Part shown: positions 18,521 to 27,852 of the stretch, one piece after another
How the letters are laid out: every line of letters begins with the position of its first letter
Position numbering within the stretch: the first letter of the stretch is position 1
Assembly (NCBI GenBank): GCA_003248935.1
Contig: QFQF01000006.1
Location: forward strand, 93,419-157,418
Direction of reading: 5' to 3'
Source of the DNA: Sphingobium sp.
Lineage (GTDB): Bacteria > Pseudomonadota > Alphaproteobacteria > Sphingomonadales > Sphingomonadaceae
DNA length: 64,000 bases
Made by a program: the position numbers and the translations under genes
Notes under the pieces: generated by a model
The model's input: the letters and a program-made list of their open reading frames with translations, nothing else
Databases searched by the model: none
What the model was told of the DNA's origin: nothing

Positions 18521-18847
18521 ATGCCATCCACCATGTCCATGATCGGCAAGACACTGATCGGCGGCCTTTCCGCCTGCATCCTCGCGTTCGCCGCGATGCC
18601 GGACGCCGACGCGCTCGGCCGTCGCGACGAGCAGGATGCCGCACGCCGGGCTATGCTGGACGGACAGGTCATGCCGTTCTCCATCCTGAAGCGGCGGGTG
18701 GAAAGCGCGATGGGCGACGCGACCTATCTGGGATCGGAGTTCATTCCGTCCACCAACCGCTATCGCCTGAAATATGTGAAGGACGGCAAGGTCGTCTGGG
18801 TTGATGTTGACGGGCGAACCGGCGATATCACCGGTTGGGCGCGCTGA
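18521..18847 (+). CDS. Small secreted PepSY-like protein
   Basis: About 108 residues with an N-terminal signal sequence (MIGKTLIGGLSACILAFAAM, cleavage near ADA) and a PepSY-like C-terminal half: VESAMGDATYLGSEF, YRLKYVKDGKVVWVDVDGRTGDITG. Such small periplasmic proteins often precede PhoP/PhoQ-like pairs and may sense or restrain the kinase. That fits here, because the response regulator starts 43 bases later on the same strand. The start is uncertain (18521, 18533 or 18539), with no clear ribosome-binding site. Confidence 0.7.
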   Translation: MPSTMSMIGKTLIGGLSACILAFAAMPDADALGRRDEQDAARRAMLDGQVMPFSILKRRVESAMGDATYLGSEFIPSTNRYRLKYVKDGKVVWVDVDGRTGDITGWAR

Positions 18848-18890
18848 CCGGCGCGGCCCGTCTGAAGTTAGATAAGGATAACGGGCGACC

Positions 18891-19556
18891 ATGCGTCTGC
18901 TGATCGTTGAGGACGAGCCCAGCCTGGGCCAGCAACTGAAGACCACGCTTGGTGGCGCCGGCTATGCCGTCGATCTGGCCACGGACGGCGAGGACGGGCA
19001 TTTCATGGGCTCGACGGAAAATTACGACGCAGTGGTGCTCGACCTCGGCCTGCCCGAAATCGACGGCCTGACCGTACTCGACCGCTGGCGGAAGGAAGGG
19101 AAGACCTTTCCCGTGCTGGTGCTGACCGCGCGTGACAGCTGGTCGGACAAGGTGGCCGGGCTGGATGCGGGCGCCGATGACTATCTGGCCAAGCCGTTCC
19201 GCAGCGAGGAGCTGATCGCCCGGTTGCGCGCGCTGATCCGCCGCGCGTCGGGCAATGCGTCGAGCGAACTGGTGGCGGGCGATGTCCGCCTCGACACGCG
19301 GTCGGGCAAGGTGACGCTGAACGGCGAGCCGGTGAAGCTGACCGCGCAGGAATACAAGCTCCTGTCCTACCTCCTCCACCACAAGGGGAAGGTGGTGAGC
19401 CGCACCGAACTGATCGAACATATCTACGATCAGGATTTCGACCGCGATTCCAACACGATCGAGGTGTTCGTCACCCGCATCCGCAAGAAGCTGGGCCCCG
19501 ACGTCATCACCACCATCCGTGGCCTTGGCTACAGCCTGGAAGAGCCGGCGCATTAA
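18891..19556 (+). CDS. OmpR/PhoP-family response regulator
   Basis: 221 residues. The receiver domain has the phosphorylation site Asp51 (AVVLDLGLPEIDGL), the acidic pocket VEDEPSL, Thr in VLTARD and Lys in DDYLAKPF. The C-terminal OmpR-type winged helix is complete (LTAQEYKLLSYLLHHKGKVV, DSNTIEVFVTRIRKKLG, IRGLGYSL). The sequence is of the FeuP/PhoP type known in alphaproteobacteria. Its kinase follows after 90 bases. AGATAAGGATA precedes the ATG. Confidence 0.92.
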   Translation: MRLLIVEDEPSLGQQLKTTLGGAGYAVDLATDGEDGHFMGSTENYDAVVLDLGLPEIDGLTVLDRWRKEGKTFPVLVLTARDSWSDKVAGLDAGADDYLAKPFRSEELIARLRALIRRASGNASSELVAGDVRLDTRSGKVTLNGEPVKLTAQEYKLLSYLLHHKGKVVSRTELIEHIYDQDFDRDSNTIEVFVTRIRKKLGPDVITTIRGLGYSLEEPAH

Positions 19557-19646
19557 TCGCGCCCCTTTCCCCGTTCGGCCCGGACGGCGTCGAGGGGCGG
19601 GGATCGGGCGCGGCGTGTCCCGGCCCGGCGCGACACGAGCGGCGTG

Positions 19647-21008
19647 ATGAACGAGACCGCAGACAATCCCCCCGTCCGTTCCACCGGCTCGCTCAGCCGA
19701 CGGATGATCGGCATCGCGGCGCTGTGGATCAGCCTGCTGCTGGTCGGCGGCGGCATCGCGCTCGACCGGGTGCTGTCCGACGCGATCACCCGCAATTTCG
19801 ACGACGGCATGAATTACGTGCTGACGGCGATGATCGCATCGGCGGAGATCGGGCCGGACGGAGAGGTTCTGTTCAACCGGCCGCTCGCCGACCAGCGCTT
19901 CCTGGAACCGAACAGCGGCCTTTATTATCAGATCAGCGCGCCGAACCACGAGGACTGGCGCTCGCGCTCGCTCTGGGACCGGGCGTTGCAGTACGACGCG
20001 CGCCACAGCGATCGCGACTTCCACGCATATGACAGCAAGCAGTTTCCGGGCGAGGACCTGCGCATCATGGAGCGGACGGTGGTGCTGCCGGGGTCGGACG
20101 TCCGCTGGTCGTTCATCGTCGCGCAGGCGCGATCGGGCCTCAACGACCAGATATCCGCGCTGCGTTCCACCTTGTTCAAGAGCTTCTCGCTGCTGGCGCT
20201 CGGCCTCATCGTGCTGGCGGGGCTCCAGACGATCTACGGCCTGCTGCCGTTGCGGCGGGTGCGGCGGGAGATCATGCGGACGCGGGCGGGCGAGAAGAGC
20301 CGGGTGACGGAGCCGATGCCGGCCGAGGTGGTGCCGATGGTGGAGGAGCTGAACGCGCTGCTCGCCCACAATGAGCGGCAGGCAGAGGAGGCGCGCACCC
20401 ACGCCGGCAACCTTGCCCACGCGCTGAAAACCCCGCTGACCGTCATCATGAACGCCGCCACGGCGCAGTCGCCGGACCTCGACGAGACCGTGATCCGCGA
20501 GGCGACGACGATGCGGCGGCAGGTCGACCATCACCTTGCCCGTGCCCGCGCCGTCGGCCGTCGCGGCGCGGCGCAGAGCCGGGCGGAGGTGTGGGCCAGC
20601 CTGGAAGCGGTGGAGCGGGCCGTGCGGCGGCTTTATCCCGACGCCCGCATCGACATGGACGGCGACAAGGGCGCGACGGTCCGGGTGGAGCGGCAGGACC
20701 TGGAGGAACTGCTGGGCAATCTGGTCGAGAACGCGGCCAAATATGGCGGGGGCAGCGTGTTCACGACGGTCGGCCGGGCGGGCGACATGGTGGAGATACT
20801 GGTCGAGGATGACGGCACGGGCATTCCGGAAGCCGACCGCATCCGCATATTCGACCGGGGCGCGCGGCTCGATTCCAACAAGCCGGGAACCGGCCTTGGC
20901 CTCGCCATCGTACGCGACGTGGCGGAAATCTATGGCGGATCGGTCCGGCTGGAGGAAAGCGAGGATCTGGGCGGCCTGCTCGTCCGCCTGCGCCTGCCTG
21001 CGGGGTAG
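19647..21008 (+). CDS. Sensor histidine kinase partner of the PhoP-like regulator
   Basis: 453 residues. Membrane helices lie at about residues 17-36 (MIGIAALWISLLLVGGGIAL) and after a periplasmic domain of about 130 residues (LLALGLIVLAGLQTIYGLLPL). A HAMP-like linker leads to a divergent H-box (AGNLAHALKTPLTVIMNAA) and an HATPase domain with N-box NLVENAAKYGG, G1 box DDGTGIPEADRIRIFDRG and G2 GTGLGLAIV. This is the PhoQ/FeuQ-like architecture. The 90-base gap to the regulator and the upstream PepSY gene suggest one signalling unit. Confidence 0.9.
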   Translation: MNETADNPPVRSTGSLSRRMIGIAALWISLLLVGGGIALDRVLSDAITRNFDDGMNYVLTAMIASAEIGPDGEVLFNRPLADQRFLEPNSGLYYQISAPNHEDWRSRSLWDRALQYDARHSDRDFHAYDSKQFPGEDLRIMERTVVLPGSDVRWSFIVAQARSGLNDQISALRSTLFKSFSLLALGLIVLAGLQTIYGLLPLRRVRREIMRTRAGEKSRVTEPMPAEVVPMVEELNALLAHNERQAEEARTHAGNLAHALKTPLTVIMNAATAQSPDLDETVIREATTMRRQVDHHLARARAVGRRGAAQSRAEVWASLEAVERAVRRLYPDARIDMDGDKGATVRVERQDLEELLGNLVENAAKYGGGSVFTTVGRAGDMVEILVEDDGTGIPEADRIRIFDRGARLDSNKPGTGLGLAIVRDVAEIYGGSVRLEESEDLGGLLVRLRLPAG

Positions 21009-21045
21009 GGCGGGATATCCTTACCCCGTTTCGTAGCGCTTTCCT

Positions 21046-21813
21046 CTAGGAGGTAGCGGTCTTCGTTTCACCCGTTGGCGCGACCGGGGCAGGGGACGTT
21101 GGCGGGGGCGGGGTTTCGGCCGGGCCGTCCGGTTCCACATAATCGTCGACGATCGCGTTCCAGCGGGCATAGCCGGCCGCGTTCATGTGCAGCCCGTCGG
21201 GCCGGAAATACGCATCCTCCGGCCGTCCGTCGCGATCGAGCAGGCTGCTCGCGACATCGACATAGGTGAAATCCCGGCCCGCCTTCGACCGGACGATACG
21301 GTTGACCTGCGCCATTTTCGGCCACAGCGCCCAGCGGGCAGGGCTCGGCTTCATCGACAGATAGGCGATGTGCGCCTTCGGGAAATCATCGTGGATACGG
21401 TCCAGCAGGGTCAGCACGTCGTCGGCGACCTCTTCGGGCAGCGTGCCCGCCGCGACATCATTTTCCCCCACATAGACGACGACGTTGGCCGGGGGCGTGC
21501 CCGCCGTTACCTGCCGGTAGAAATGGAGGACATCGGGCGTGGTCGCGCCGCCGAAGCCACGATTGGTCGCGCTGATCCCCGGGAAGCCATGCGTCACGTC
21601 CCACAGACGGACACTGGAACTGCCCAGGAACAACGTACGCTGCGCGGGCGCGCGCGACGCCTGTCCCGGGGCGGGCGCCGCCTGACGGGAAAACGCCTCG
21701 ATCTCCGGCACGAAGCGGGAGAATGTGTCGGCGTGCAATGGCACAGGCATGACCGCAACGGCCAGCACATATGCCGTCGCTTTCAGCATCCGTGCGGATA
21801 AAATCATACGCAT
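21046..21813 (-). CDS. Secreted SGNH/GDSL-type hydrolase
   Basis: A 255-residue protein with a signal peptide (about residues 1-28). SGNH blocks are visible. Block I is LFLGSSSVRLW, where Ser replaces the usual Asp of GDS; block II is NRGFGG; block III is YVGENDVAAG with Asn; block V is RPDGLHMNAAGYARW with the Asp-His pair. It probably hydrolyses an ester or acetyl group on a sugar or lipid in the periplasm. The C-terminal tail is Pro/Thr-rich (PAETPPPPTSPAPVAP). It is convergent with the histidine kinase gene. Confidence 0.85.
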   Translation of the reverse strand: MRMILSARMLKATAYVLAVAVMPVPLHADTFSRFVPEIEAFSRQAAPAPGQASRAPAQRTLFLGSSSVRLWDVTHGFPGISATNRGFGGATTPDVLHFYRQVTAGTPPANVVVYVGENDVAAGTLPEEVADDVLTLLDRIHDDFPKAHIAYLSMKPSPARWALWPKMAQVNRIVRSKAGRDFTYVDVASSLLDRDGRPEDAYFRPDGLHMNAAGYARWNAIVDDYVEPDGPAETPPPPTSPAPVAPTGETKTATS

Positions 21814-21954
21814 GTCCCGCCCTGTATGCGCTTCAGTATAGCATTTCGGTCGACGGGATGCATCAGGATTGCGCCGGGCGGAGGATGGGGTGTGTTCCGG
21901 GCGCGTGTGGAGCCGGAAGAAGGCAGCTTCACCCCTCTCAGACGTGAAGCCGCC

Positions 21955-22245
21955 TCAGCGGTCCTGGAGCTTCGCGTGGTGGCGGATCACCTCGTCGATG
22001 ATGAAGCGCAGGAACTTCTCGGTGAAATCCGGGTCGAGCTTCGCGTCGAGGGCGAGTTGGCGCAGGCGGGCGATCTGGCGCTCCTCCCGCCCCGGATCGG
22101 CCGGGGGGAGGGCGTTCTGCGCCTTGTACAGGCCGACGGCCTGCGTAACCTTGAACCGCTCCGCCAGCATGAACACCAGCGCCGCATCGATATTGTCGAT
22201 GCTTTCCCGATAACGTTGCAGCGTGTCGTCCAAGCGGTCCTCCAT
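21955..22245 (-). CDS. Chorismate mutase (AroQ type)
   Basis: A 96-residue all-helical monofunctional AroQ enzyme. The typical core is seen: YRESIDNIDAALVFMLAERF, KVTQAVGLYKAQ, REERQIARLRQLA and the C-terminal FIIDEVIRHHAKLQ. It converts chorismate to prephenate at the head of Phe/Tyr synthesis. It is divergent from the polyprenyl synthase gene, with 89 bases between starts. No signal peptide, so it is cytosolic. Confidence 0.92.
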   Translation of the reverse strand: MEDRLDDTLQRYRESIDNIDAALVFMLAERFKVTQAVGLYKAQNALPPADPGREERQIARLRQLALDAKLDPDFTEKFLRFIIDEVIRHHAKLQDR

Positions 22246-22334
22246 GGAAGCAGCGGGCTTTTTGCCGCTTATCGACGTTCAGGCAAGCTATTCCGCTTGC
22301 CTAATGCATTTCGCATCGCCACATCGGCCCTGTC

Positions 22335-23348
22335 ATGACCGCAACGATGCATCGCCTGGGCCGGGATACGGCACCCTCCCTCGAACCCATGATTGCGCTG
22401 GTCGCGGACGACATGAACAGCGTCAACAGCGTCATCCTGGACAGGATGCAGTCGCGCATCCCGCTGATCCCCGAACTGGCCGGTCACCTGATCGCCGGCG
22501 GGGGCAAGCGGATGCGGCCGATGCTGACGCTGGCGAGCGCACGGCTGCTCGATTATTCGGGGACGCGCCACCACCGGCTGGCCGCCGCCGTCGAGTTCAT
22601 CCACACCGCCACGCTGCTGCACGACGATGTCGTCGATGGGTCGGGCCTGCGCCGTGGCCGCAAGACCGCCAACATCATCTGGGGCAACAGCGCCAGCGTG
22701 CTGGTGGGCGATTTCCTGTTCAGCCGTTCGTTCGAACTGATGGTCGAGGACGGGTCGCTCAAGGTGCTCAAGATCCTCTCCAACGCGTCGGCCGTGATCG
22801 CGGAGGGCGAGGTGAACCAGCTGACCGCCCAGCGCCGGATCGACACGGACGAGGAGCAGTATCTGGAGATCATCGGCGCGAAGACCGCCGCCCTGTTCGC
22901 CGCCGCGTGCCGCATCGCCGCCGTGGTCGCCGAGCGGGACGAGAAGCAGGAACTGGCGCTCGACGCCTATGGCCGTAACCTCGGCATCGCGTTCCAGCTC
23001 GTCGACGACGCCATCGACTATGAGTCGGACGGCGCCGTGATGGGTAAGGACGCGGGCGACGACTTCCGCGACGGCAAGGTGACGTTGCCCGTCATCCTCG
23101 CCTACGCACGCGGCAGCGAGGAGGATCGTGCCTTCTGGAAGGCGGCAATGACCGGGCACCGCACGTCCGACGAGGATCTGGCGCACGCGACGGGCCTGCT
23201 GCGCTCGACCGGTGCGATCGCCGATACGCTGGCGCGCGCGCGTCACTACGGACAGCGGGCGATCGACGCGCTCGGCATGTTCGGCGCGGGTCAGGCGAAG
23301 GCGGCGCTGGTCGAGGCGGTCGAGTTCGCGATCGCGCGGGCCTACTGA
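22335..23348 (+). CDS. ispB: Polyprenyl (octaprenyl/decaprenyl-type) diphosphate synthase
   Basis: A 337-residue trans-prenyltransferase. The first Asp-rich motif is LLHDDVVDGS and the second QLVDDAIDY. GGGKRMRPMLTLAS is the conserved substrate-binding entry. Size and sequence fit the long-chain synthases that make the ubiquinone side chain (decaprenyl in sphingomonads by general knowledge). The product length is not readable from sequence. Confidence 0.92.
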   Translation: MTATMHRLGRDTAPSLEPMIALVADDMNSVNSVILDRMQSRIPLIPELAGHLIAGGGKRMRPMLTLASARLLDYSGTRHHRLAAAVEFIHTATLLHDDVVDGSGLRRGRKTANIIWGNSASVLVGDFLFSRSFELMVEDGSLKVLKILSNASAVIAEGEVNQLTAQRRIDTDEEQYLEIIGAKTAALFAAACRIAAVVAERDEKQELALDAYGRNLGIAFQLVDDAIDYESDGAVMGKDAGDDFRDGKVTLPVILAYARGSEEDRAFWKAAMTGHRTSDEDLAHATGLLRSTGAIADTLARARHYGQRAIDALGMFGAGQAKAALVEAVEFAIARAY

Positions 23349-23373
23349 CCCCCACCTCCGGAAAGGGCGTCGC

Positions 23374-23508
23374 CTACAGCACGTCCCCGAACATCAGCCA
23401 CACCATGGCGATCCACGCGACAAGGCCGATCAGGCCGATGATGACGCCCAGCCGCTCGCGCAGGCGATCGATCAGGGTGATGGCGGCGGCATCCTCTTCG
23501 TCAGGCAT
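23374..23508 (-). CDS. Small membrane protein of unknown function
   Basis: A 44-residue protein: a charged N-terminus (PDEEDAAAITLIDRLRERLG) then one hydrophobic helix (VIIGLIGLVAWIAMVWLMFG). An in-frame ATG at 23562 would add 18 residues, but 23508 fits better. It is convergent with the polyprenyl synthase gene. Not recognised. Confidence 0.5.
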   Translation of the reverse strand: MPDEEDAAAITLIDRLRERLGVIIGLIGLVAWIAMVWLMFGDVL

Positions 23509-23671
23509 GGGCGACTGATACCCAAGTGGCGGCAGGGGATAAAGAGCTGTGGTCCCCTGCATGGCCTTCCTTCGCCTTTACGCGGCGGGGTCGAGTGAGT
23601 GGCTTCCCGTTCCATCCATCATCCGGCAACCGGCCCTTCATTTCTCGGCGCAACTGCTCTAGCGGCGGAGC

Positions 23672-24457
23672 ATGGTCCTTTCGCCCGAAATGCTGCTGTT
23701 CCTGGTGGGCGCCGCCGTCATGGCGTCCTGCGTCGACGCGATGGCGGGCGGGGGCGGGCTGATATCTCTGCCCGCGCTGCTGGCGGTGGGCATTCCTCCG
23801 GTTCCGGCCGTGGCGACCAACAAGCTGCAGTCGGCGATCGGCACGGCGGGCGCCTGCATCGCCTATGCCCGGGCGGGGCACATGGACCTGCGCAGCTACA
23901 GGTGGCCGGTGATCGCCGCCTTCGCGGGGTCGGTCGGCGGGGCGTTGCTGCTCCAGCGGGTGAGCACGGCGATCCTTGCCGGACTGATCCCCGCGCTGCT
24001 GATCGCGATGGCGGGATATTTCACCTTCTCCCCCCGTCCGTCGGAGATCGACCGACGCGGCCGGGTCGGCATCGCCGGGCTGAGCCTCGCGATCGGCGTC
24101 GTCGGCTTCTATGACGGTTTCTTCGGCCCCGGCGCCGGGGCGTTCTATACCACCATATTCCTCGCGCTCGGCGGGCTGAGCCTGCTGCGCGCGACGGCGC
24201 AGACGAAGGCGGCGAACTTCGCCAGCAATATCGCGGGACTGCTGACGATGATCCATGGCGGCCATGTGCTGTGGGTGGCGGGGCTCGCGATGGCGTGCGG
24301 CAGCATCGTCGGCGGCCAGATCGGGTCACGCCTCGCCATGCGCTTCGGCAGCCGGCTGATCCGCCCGCTGCTGATCGTCATGTCGCTGGCGCTGACGGCG
24401 AAGATGCTGATCGACCCCGCAAACCCGATCCACGCCTATCTGTTCGGCGCGCCGTGA
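23672..24457 (+). CDS. TSUP-family (TauE/SafE/YfcA-like) membrane transporter
   Basis: A 261-residue protein with about eight hydrophobic helices and the duplicated TSUP motifs: VDAMAGGGGLISLPALL in the first half and GFYDGFFGPGAGAFYTTIF in the second. The family exports sulfite, sulfoacetate and related organosulfur anions; the substrate here is unknown. The stop overlaps the hrpB start (GTGA), so the two genes are co-translated although functionally unrelated. Confidence 0.88.
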   Translation: MVLSPEMLLFLVGAAVMASCVDAMAGGGGLISLPALLAVGIPPVPAVATNKLQSAIGTAGACIAYARAGHMDLRSYRWPVIAAFAGSVGGALLLQRVSTAILAGLIPALLIAMAGYFTFSPRPSEIDRRGRVGIAGLSLAIGVVGFYDGFFGPGAGAFYTTIFLALGGLSLLRATAQTKAANFASNIAGLLTMIHGGHVLWVAGLAMACGSIVGGQIGSRLAMRFGSRLIRPLLIVMSLALTAKMLIDPANPIHAYLFGAP

Positions 24458-26910
24458 CGCTGCCCATTCACGCCGTCCTGCCGGACCTGCTCGCAGCGTT
24501 GCGGACGGGGAGCAGTGCCGTGCTGGTGGCGCCGCCGGGCGCGGGCAAGACGACGGCGGTCGCCCCGGCATTGCTGGCCGAGCCATGGTGCGAGGGCGAG
24601 ATCCTGCTGCTCTCTCCCCGCCGCCTCGCGGCGCGGGCGGCGGCGGAACGGATCGCCGAAATGCTGGGCGAGCAGCCGGGCGGCACGGTCGGCTATGCGA
24701 CCCGCATGGACAGCAAGCGATCGGCGCGCACCCGTATCCTGGTCCTGACCGAGGGGATATTCCGCAACCGCATCCAGGACGATCCGGAACTGGCGGGCGT
24801 GTCCGCAGTCCTGTTCGACGAGGTGCACGAGCGCAGCCTCGACAGCGATTTCGGGCTGGCGCTGGCGCTCGACGCGCAGGGGGCGTTGCGGCCCGATCTG
24901 CGGCTGGTGGCGATGTCGGCGACGCTGGACGGCGGCCGCTTTGCCGCGCTGATGGACGGCGCGCCGGTGATCGAGAGCGAGGGGCGCATCTTCCCGCTGG
25001 AGTTGCGCCATATCGGCCGGGCGGGCGAGAGGCGGATCGAGGATGAGATGACCGCCGCGATCCGTCGTGCGCTCGCCGATGAGGCGGAGGGCGATATCCT
25101 CGCCTTCCTGCCCGGCGTGGCGGAGATCGAGCGGACGGCCGAACGGCTGGACGGTCTGGGACAGGGCGTCGCGGTCCAGCGCCTGCACGGCTCGCTGGAG
25201 CCGGGCGAACAGCGCGCGGCCATCCGTCGGGCGCCGCCGGGCATCCGCAAGGTGATCCTGTCGACCAGCATCGCGGAGACCAGCCTGACCATCGACGGCG
25301 TACGGATCGTCGTCGATTCGGGGCTGGCCCGCCGCCCGCGCTACGATCGCGCGGCGGGCGTCACCCGGCTGGTCACGGAACGGGCGAGCCAGGCGGCGGC
25401 GGCCCAGCGGGCAGGACGCGCCGCGCGGCAGGGGCCGGGCGTCGCCTATCGCCTGTGGGAGGCGGCGGCGACCGCGGGCATGCCGCCTTATGATCCGCCC
25501 GAGATACTGGAGCGCGACCTGTCCGCGCTGCTGCTCGACTGCGCGCGCTGGGGCGTGTCCGACCCCGCCGCGCTGCGCTGGCTCGATCCGCCGCCCGCCG
25601 CCGCCGTGTCGGAAGCCTGCGCACGGCTGACCCGGCTGGACGCGATCGACGGCGATGGCCGGATCACCGCCCATGGCCGGGCGCTGACCACATTGCCGCT
25701 CGAACCGCGTATCGCGCATATGCTGGTGCGGGCGCAGGAGCGGGGGCTGGGCGCGCTGGCGGCGGACGTCGCGGTGCTGCTCGGCGAGCGGGGCGTCGGG
25801 GGCGGCGACATCGACCTTGGCCTGCGGCTCCAGCGCTGGCGGCGCGAACCGGGCAGGCGGGCGGAGGCGGCGCGGGGCCTCGCGCGGCGCTGGGCGGCGA
25901 TGGTGGGCGCAAAGCCCGGGAACGGCAGGGGAGGCGACCATGACGCGGGCATCTGCCTGGCGCTGGCCTTTCCCGACCGCGTGGCGAAGCGGCGATCGGC
26001 GGACGGGGCCGAGTGGATCAGTACGGGCGGGCGCGGCTTTCGGCTCGATCCGTTGAGCCCTCTCGCGCGGGAGGACTGGCTGGCGGTCGGCGAGGTGCAG
26101 GGTAGCGCCGCAGGCGCGCGCATCCTGTCCGCCGCCGCCCTGACGGAGGGCGATGTCGTCGCATTGTCCGGCGACCGGATCGAGGAGAAGCGCACGGTTC
26201 GCTTCCGGCCGGAGACGGGCGGGATCGAGGCGCTGCGCGAACGCAGGCTGGGCGCGATCCGGCTGTCGTCGGGGTCGGACGACCGCCCGGACGGCACGGC
26301 GATCGTCGCGGCGCTTGCCGAAGGCGTGCGCGCCGGGGGGCTGGCTTTGCTGCCCTGGTCGGATGCGGCGCTCTCGCTGCGGATGCGGGCCGGTTATGCC
26401 GGGGTGGAGGCGCTGTCGGATGCGGCGCTGCGCGGGTCGCTGGACGAATGGCTGCCCCCGTTGCTGGAGGGCCGTCGCCGCCTGTCCGACATCGACCGCT
26501 CGGCGCTGTCGGGTGTGCTGGAGGGCCTGATCGGCTGGGACGGCAAGCAGCAGCTCGACCGACTGGCGCCAGCCGATTTCGTGTCGCCCGCAGGCAGTCG
26601 CCACGCAATCGACTATGCGGCGGAGGGCGGGCCGAGGGTCGAGCTGCGGCCACAGGCGCTCTATGGCCTGTCCGCGCATCCGACCGTGGGCTCCGCGCGC
26701 ATTCCGCTGGTGCTGAGCCTGACCTCGCCGGCGGGACGGCCGATCCAGACCACGCGTGATCTCCCCGGCTTCTGGGCCGGGAACTGGGCCGACGTCGCCA
26801 AGGAGATGCGCGGGCGATATCCCCGGCATCCGTGGCCCGACGATCCGGCGGCGGCCACCGCGACCCTGCGCACGAAAAATGCCGATGCGCGGCGGGCGGG
26901 GAAGGGCTGA
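24454..26910 (+). CDS. hrpB: ATP-dependent RNA helicase HrpB
   Basis: 818 residues from GTG 24454 (TLPIHAVLPDLLAALRTG), overlapping the upstream stop by 4 bases. DEAH-type helicase motifs are in order: GAGKTTAVAPALL, DEVHERSLDSDFGLAL, SATLDG, SIAETSLTIDGV and QRAGRAARQGPGVAYRLW. The HrpB-specific C-terminal domain follows (LYGLSAHPTVG...VPLVLSLTSPAGRPIQTTRDLPGFW-type segment, PRHPWPDDPAAATAT). Its role in bacteria is not well defined. Length is normal for the family. Confidence 0.93.
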   Translation: MTLPIHAVLPDLLAALRTGSSAVLVAPPGAGKTTAVAPALLAEPWCEGEILLLSPRRLAARAAAERIAEMLGEQPGGTVGYATRMDSKRSARTRILVLTEGIFRNRIQDDPELAGVSAVLFDEVHERSLDSDFGLALALDAQGALRPDLRLVAMSATLDGGRFAALMDGAPVIESEGRIFPLELRHIGRAGERRIEDEMTAAIRRALADEAEGDILAFLPGVAEIERTAERLDGLGQGVAVQRLHGSLEPGEQRAAIRRAPPGIRKVILSTSIAETSLTIDGVRIVVDSGLARRPRYDRAAGVTRLVTERASQAAAAQRAGRAARQGPGVAYRLWEAAATAGMPPYDPPEILERDLSALLLDCARWGVSDPAALRWLDPPPAAAVSEACARLTRLDAIDGDGRITAHGRALTTLPLEPRIAHMLVRAQERGLGALAADVAVLLGERGVGGGDIDLGLRLQRWRREPGRRAEAARGLARRWAAMVGAKPGNGRGGDHDAGICLALAFPDRVAKRRSADGAEWISTGGRGFRLDPLSPLAREDWLAVGEVQGSAAGARILSAAALTEGDVVALSGDRIEEKRTVRFRPETGGIEALRERRLGAIRLSSGSDDRPDGTAIVAALAEGVRAGGLALLPWSDAALSLRMRAGYAGVEALSDAALRGSLDEWLPPLLEGRRRLSDIDRSALSGVLEGLIGWDGKQQLDRLAPADFVSPAGSRHAIDYAAEGGPRVELRPQALYGLSAHPTVGSARIPLVLSLTSPAGRPIQTTRDLPGFWAGNWADVAKEMRGRYPRHPWPDDPAAATATLRTKNADARRAGKG

Positions 26911-26985
26911 TCGCTCGATCCCGGACTTGACGCGATCGGGGATTCTGATGCAACGCAGCATCAGTTCAACGCCGGAGTTCAGCCA

Positions 26986-27264
26986 GTGGAAGCGCGCATC
27001 TACCAGACCCCCAAGAACGCCATGCAGTCGGGCAAGGCCCGCACCGGCACCTGGGTTCTGGAGCCGGTGGTGACCGAAGCACAGCGGCCCGATCCGCTGA
27101 CCGGCTGGGCCGGGTCGGGTGACACCCGCCGCCAGCTGAAGCTCAACTTCCCCTCGCTCGAGGCCGCAAAGGCCTATGCCGACCGCGAGGGCATCGCCTA
27201 TTCCGTGATCGCGACGGCGCCCAAGACCCTGAAGATCCAGGCCTACGCCGACAATTTCCGCTGA
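26986..27264 (+). CDS. NDUFS4-like complex I accessory subunit (ETC complex I subunit family)
   Basis: A 92-residue protein matching the NDUFS4 (18-kDa subunit) conserved region: ARIYQTPKNAMQSGKARTG, WVLEPV, RRQLKLNFPSLEAAKAYADR, and the C-terminal KSYADNFR-like KIQAYADNFR. NDUFS4 homologues occur in alphaproteobacteria and mitochondria and stabilise the NADH module of complex I. GTG start. It is a stand-alone gene, as is usual outside the nuo operon, and is followed by a strong hairpin. Confidence 0.9.
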   Translation: MEARIYQTPKNAMQSGKARTGTWVLEPVVTEAQRPDPLTGWAGSGDTRRQLKLNFPSLEAAKAYADREGIAYSVIATAPKTLKIQAYADNFR

Positions 27265-27266
27265 GC

Positions 27267-27288
27267 GGGACAACGCCGTCGTTGTCCC
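27267..27288 (+). terminator. Perfect 9-bp hairpin between convergent genes
   Basis: GGGACAACG-CCGT-CGTTGTCCC, directly after the NDUFS4-like gene and facing the NUDIX gene. It could act on both strands; no T-tract. Confidence 0.6.
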
Positions 27289-27324
27289 TCCGCCGGACAT
27301 GCTCGGCACGAAGTCAGTAGCGCC

Positions 27325-27852
27325 CTAGGCGATCATGCCCGCGCCGAGCAGCATCAGCAGTTTGACGTCCATCGCATAGCCTTCGCCGCGCAGGCGCTCG
27401 CAATAGGCGGGGAGGCCGTTCAGCGGGACGCGGTGGACGATGATGCCTTCGCCTTCGACCCCGCCGCCTTCGCCGATGCGGGTGAGGTCGTGGGCGCGGA
27501 AGAGCGTGAAGCTTTCCGACACCATGCCGGGCGAGCTGTAATATTCGCCCAGATCCTCCATCCGTCCGGCCGCATAGCCGGTTTCCTCCTCCAGTTCGCG
27601 GGCGGCGGCCAGCGACGGAGCTTCGCCGGCCGTCTCGTCGCCGACGAGACCGGCGGGCAGTTCAAGACAGCGCTTGCCGAGCGGCACCCGGTACTGGTCG
27701 ACCAGGATGACATGGCGTCCGTCCGCCGCCTCGTCGATGGCCAGGATGACGGCGGCATGGATGCCGCGTGCGCGCCCGACATATTCCCATGTGCCCCGAC
27801 GCTTCGTGGTGATGAAGCGTCCCTGCCACAGGATTTCCTCAGGCTCGTCCAT
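27325..27852 (-). CDS. NUDIX hydrolase (ADP-ribose pyrophosphatase-like)
   Basis: 175 residues from ATG 27852, chosen because GGAGACGAGC precedes it; a 26-residue longer frame exists. The NUDIX box is complete: GEAPSLAAARELEEETGY (GX5EX7REUXEEXGU type). The flanking LELPAGLVGDE and YYSSPGMVSESFTLF are typical of ADP-ribose/ADP-sugar pyrophosphatases, which clear ADP-ribose to AMP and ribose-5-phosphate. Confidence 0.87.
   Translation of the reverse strand: MDEPEEILWQGRFITTKRRGTWEYVGRARGIHAAVILAIDEAADGRHVILVDQYRVPLGKRCLELPAGLVGDETAGEAPSLAAARELEEETGYAAGRMEDLGEYYSSPGMVSESFTLFRAHDLTRIGEGGGVEGEGIIVHRVPLNGLPAYCERLRGEGYAMDVKLLMLLGAGMIA

Noticed and set aside
24436..27309. Very long minus-strand frame opposite hrpB (957 codons)
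   Set aside because: No domain, extreme Arg/Gln/His content, and it spans three real genes on the plus strand.
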